Below are positions 61,814 to 64,000 of a stretch of 64,000 bases of DNA, piece by piece (position 1 is the stretch's first letter; each line of letters begins with the position of its first letter). Both the position numbers and the translations under genes were made by a program. The notes beneath the pieces were generated by a model. The model saw only the letters and a program-made list of their open reading frames with translations. It ran no database searches and was not told where the DNA came from. The stretch comes from UBA2144 sp964506185 (GTDB lineage: Bacteria > Patescibacteriota > Gracilibacteria > Peribacterales > Peribacteraceae), in contig CAZDKL010000002.1 of assembly GCA_964506185.1 (NCBI GenBank), forward strand, positions 1 to 64,000, in the 5' to 3' direction.

Positions 61814-62683
61814 ATGTTCTCATACAACCGCGTACACATCATCGGCTATCAAACACAACCTGTTGAAGTTCGGCAGACACCGGGTGGATCCAGCGTTACC
61901 GATTTGAATATTGTTGTTCCCTACAAATTCAAATCCGAAGAAGGAAAAGAAATGCAGGGAAAAAGTTTTCACCCCGTTACTCTTTGGGGTCCAATGGCAG
62001 ACATAGCAGGCCAGTATGTTCGACCTGGCTCACAAGTTTTTGTCTCCGGCAGACTTCAAACCGATAACTGGGAAGATCAGAAGACTGGAGAGAAGAGAAG
62101 CAAGACACGAATTGTTGCTCTTGATCTTATAATGCTTGATCCAAAAGATGGACAGACCTCCGTTCCAGACGGTGCATCTGCTGAACTTACAAATTGCGCA
62201 AACCGTGCGGACGTAATTGGAAATCTAACTCGTGAACCGGAACTTAGAACCACAACAAATGGTAATAAAGTTACAACTATCGGCATTGCAACCAATGAAC
62301 GGTGGAAAGACAAGTCGTCTGGTGAAACAAAGGAGCGTGCAGAGTTCCACAACGTTGTAGTTTGGGGCGATCTTGCAGAAGAGATGACCAAAACACTCAA
62401 AAAAGGACAGAGAGTTTACGCTTCCGGAAGAATTCAAACTCGTGGATGGGAAACCCCAAGTGGCGCAAAGCGCACCAGCACAGAAATAATCGCAGATTCC
62501 ATTTCTATGCTTGGTGTAGAAAGCTCAGTTGCACAAGAAACCGTGCAAGCGGAAGCTGCACGCGGTCCACGTAAGCAGGAATCATCAGATTCTGCTCCAG
62601 CCCAAAATTCCCAAGAAGGATCCTCAAAGGCTCCCGAAGTGGAATACGCATCTGAAGTTAAAGCTGAGGATTTGCCGTTTTAA
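61814..62683 (+). CDS. ssb: Single-stranded DNA-binding protein with two OB folds
   Basis: SSB coats single-stranded DNA in replication and repair. The 289 residues hold two OB folds in one chain. The first is YNRVHIIGYQTQPVEVRQTPGGSSVTDLNIVVP...FVSGRLQTDNW (about 3-105). The second is ADVIGNLTREPELRTTTNGNKVTTIGIATNERW...VYASGRIQTRGW (about 132-235). A Gln/Ser/Ala-rich linker and the acidic tip EVKAEDLPF follow. Most bacterial SSBs have one OB fold and form tetramers. A two-fold chain, as in Deinococcus-Thermus, would act as a dimer. Confidence 0.94.
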   Translation: MFSYNRVHIIGYQTQPVEVRQTPGGSSVTDLNIVVPYKFKSEEGKEMQGKSFHPVTLWGPMADIAGQYVRPGSQVFVSGRLQTDNWEDQKTGEKRSKTRIVALDLIMLDPKDGQTSVPDGASAELTNCANRADVIGNLTREPELRTTTNGNKVTTIGIATNERWKDKSSGETKERAEFHNVVVWGDLAEEMTKTLKKGQRVYASGRIQTRGWETPSGAKRTSTEIIADSISMLGVESSVAQETVQAEAARGPRKQESSDSAPAQNSQEGSSKAPEVEYASEVKAEDLPF

Positions 62684-62684
62684 T

Positions 62685-62790
62685 GACCTCACCCCCCCAG
62701 ACCCCCCTCTCCTCTGCGGAGGCGAGGGGGGTTATGTAAATTCCGTAGTTCCCCTCTCCTGCTTGCAGGAGAGGGGCCGGGGGTGAGGTC
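62685..62790. repeat. Cruciform-like element after ssb
   Basis: Outer arms GACCTCACCCCC (62685-62696) and GGGGGTGAGGTC (62779-62790) are perfect complements. They enclose two hairpins, CCCCCCTCTCCTCTGCGG...GAGGGGGG and CCCCTCTCCTGCTTGCAGGAGAGGGG. The element starts 2 nt after the ssb stop. Confidence 0.8.
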
Positions 62791-62909
62791 GTATGAGGTC
62801 AGTTAATCATAGAAATCTTTCTGTAATTTGAATTCATATAAGTGCTATATTATTAATGTGTTTACCCGTTTTCTGTGGTTTTCCTTCATTCTTTTGCCAT
62901 GGAGGTGAT

Positions 62910-63014
62910 ATGGCAACGAAAAAGAAGGCCATCAGACCCAAGCGTCGTTTCAGACGCGATCCCCAGCCTAAGTATCGTGCGAGGAACGAGTATCCTTGCT
63001 GGATGGGGATCTGA
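62910..63014 (+). CDS. 34-residue basic ORF with strong Shine-Dalgarno
   Basis: GGAGGTGAT, a perfect anti-Shine-Dalgarno match, runs directly into ATG. The product, MATKKKAIRPKRRFRRDPQPKYRARNEYPCWMGI in two halves of 17, has net charge about +11, is GC-rich and has no known family. A GC stem CCGGTCG/CGACCGG follows in 63066-63118. It is too short for a normal gene call, but its initiation signals are the best in the window. Nucleic-acid binding is only a guess from charge. Confidence 0.45.
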   Translation: MATKKKAIRPKRRFRRDPQPKYRARNEYPCWMGI

Positions 63015-63065
63015 GTAAACCAGGGGCTATATGCTCCGTCTGTGACCTGATCGCGGAAAACTGTC

Positions 63066-63124
63066 CGGTCGTAACTTACGCCACTCGTCCGTTGCGGACC
63101 GAAGCCGAATTGCGACCGGCTTTC
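63066..63124 (+). terminator. Folded GC stem after the 34-residue ORF
   Basis: CCGGTCG pairs with CGACCGG and encloses GTCCG-TTG-CGGAC. It then runs into CTTTCTT, a plausible weak terminator. Confidence 0.45.
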
Positions 63125-63991
63125 TTAAAACATCATCTTTCCATCTTCCCCAATCAACCTCATTTCCACAGCCCCAACCTCAGGAGCATTTTCTTTGATT
63201 GTATTTATGATTTTTACAACATCTTCGAAACTTCCATCTTCCTCATTTATCAAAAAGTTACAATGCTTATCACTTACATGCACTCCACCAACTTTAAATC
63301 CTCTTAGTTCAGCTTTTTCAATCAATTGCCATGCTGGTGTTCCGTCATCAGCTGACTTGAAGCAGGAGCCGGAAGTTTTTACATGCGGTTGGTCGGATAT
63401 TCTTTTTTGAAGAAGGTAATCAATTTGCTTTTTAATTAGATGAGGTTCGCTTTTAGGCAACTTAAGTTTTGCTGACCAGATAATTACCTTATTTGTTTTG
63501 AATATACTCTCACGATAACTGAACTTGCATTCATCTTTGCTTATTTCTTTCCATTCTCCGTCGTCAAAAACTGTTACTGACTCGATAAACTTATCCAACC
63601 ATGTTCCGCTTGGTCCTTGTCCCGCGTTTCCGATTACTGCGCCTCCTAAAGTCCCTGGGATTCCGGTCATGGTTGAAAGATCAAGTTCCTTCTCGGCAAG
63701 TTCATTAACTAATTGGGCGAGATTCTTGCCGGACTCAGCGATTACCTGATCATCATCAATAGAAACATCAGATGCCTTAATTCTCACAACTAATGCATTG
63801 ATAGTCCCATCAGCAAAAATCGTATTAGATCCTGCGCCGAAGACAATCAAAGGAATGTTCTTGTCCTTGGCAAATTTATGAGCCTCCTCAACGTCAGACT
63901 TAGATTCAAGTTCAACGTAGTAACGCGCAAGGCCGCCGATCTTCATCGTCGTCTTATTCTTAAGCGATTCGTTTTCTTTAATATCCATCAA
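63125..63991 (-). CDS. murB: UDP-N-acetylenolpyruvoylglucosamine reductase
   Basis: MurB reduces the enolpyruvyl group to make UDP-MurNAc for peptidoglycan, using FAD and NADPH. The 288 residues show NKTTMKIGGLARYYVE, VFGAGSNTIFADG, GIPGTLGGAVIGNAGQ, the KFSYRESIFK motif, GSCFKS with the proton-donor Ser, AWQLIEKAELRGFKVGGVHVSDKHCNFLIN and a C-terminal EVRLIGEDG-like end. The length suits the short (type II) enzymes. The 5' end is near the window edge but appears complete. Confidence 0.96.
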   Translation of the reverse strand: MMDIKENESLKNKTTMKIGGLARYYVELESKSDVEEAHKFAKDKNIPLIVFGAGSNTIFADGTINALVVRIKASDVSIDDDQVIAESGKNLAQLVNELAEKELDLSTMTGIPGTLGGAVIGNAGQGPSGTWLDKFIESVTVFDDGEWKEISKDECKFSYRESIFKTNKVIIWSAKLKLPKSEPHLIKKQIDYLLQKRISDQPHVKTSGSCFKSADDGTPAWQLIEKAELRGFKVGGVHVSDKHCNFLINEEDGSFEDVVKIINTIKENAPEVGAVEMRLIGEDGKMMF

Positions 63992-64000
63992 ATCTATTTT

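Noticed and set aside
62996..63307. 103-residue plus-strand frame after the 34-residue ORF
   Set aside because: It overlaps that ORF, crosses a hairpin and then runs antisense through murB. No initiation signal.

Overview
The window looks like a piece of a small Candidate Phyla Radiation (Patescibacteria) chromosome, possibly Peregrinibacteria/Peribacteria-like. That placement is an inference from gene content and style. Supporting signs are very few Shine-Dalgarno sites on core genes, several -10 boxes 4-10 nt from start codons (leaderless messages), many long coiled-coil orphan proteins, a type IV prepilin peptidase, and a sparse, scattered set of housekeeping genes. TGA behaves as a stop codon, so the UGA=Gly code of Gracilibacteria/Absconditabacteria is not used. 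Base composition is about 42% GC, with a few small GC-richer islands.

Layout. 0-15 kb: response-regulator fragment, purH, recR, smpB, pilD-type peptidase, a sortase-signal-like protein, a cytidylyltransferase-family gene, a PP2C-like/propeller membrane protein, rnj, a HAD hydrolase, and a pyrB-TSUP transporter-pyrC operon. 14.2-15.2 kb: a non-coding block with strong RNA secondary structure. 15-22 kb: a flippase, a poly-aspartate surface protein, a ComEC-like metallo-hydrolase, and a sugar nucleotidyltransferase. 21.8-22.3 kb: a DnaA-box cluster directly before dnaN, the likely oriC. 22-32 kb: dnaN, a glycosyltransferase-toroid fusion, mfd, and a small-plus-large coiled-coil gene pair. 32.6 kb: tRNA-Leu(UAG). 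32.8-37.4 kb: a glycan island (fcl, gmd, GT2, two FkbM methyltransferases). 37-50 kb: orphan proteins, aspS, nrdR, a tsaC-type gene, dnaE and a second copy of the small-plus-large pair. 50-60 kb: a five-gene operon of large cysteine-rich exported proteins, one with a zinc-metallopeptidase HELVH motif and one with calcium-loop-like segments. I do not recognise this system. 60-64 kb: a metallo-beta-lactamase-fold protein, a small membrane protein, a two-OB-fold ssb, a 34-residue basic ORF and murB.

The most striking layer is repetitive DNA. Many palindromic families and heptanucleotide tandem repeats sit between genes, at or across stop codons, and in frame inside genes (recR, pyrC, dnaE). In two places (purH and rnj) a palindrome follows the stop codon and is itself followed by a second copy of the last 9-12 codons of the gene. 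That copy differs only at synonymous positions. A composite element of about 160 bp (hairpin, spacer with GAAAAGT and TATTGAC boxes, second hairpin) occurs three times. In the exported operon, the N-terminal regions of four consecutive genes are written in short tandem repeats, two of them with 7-bp units.
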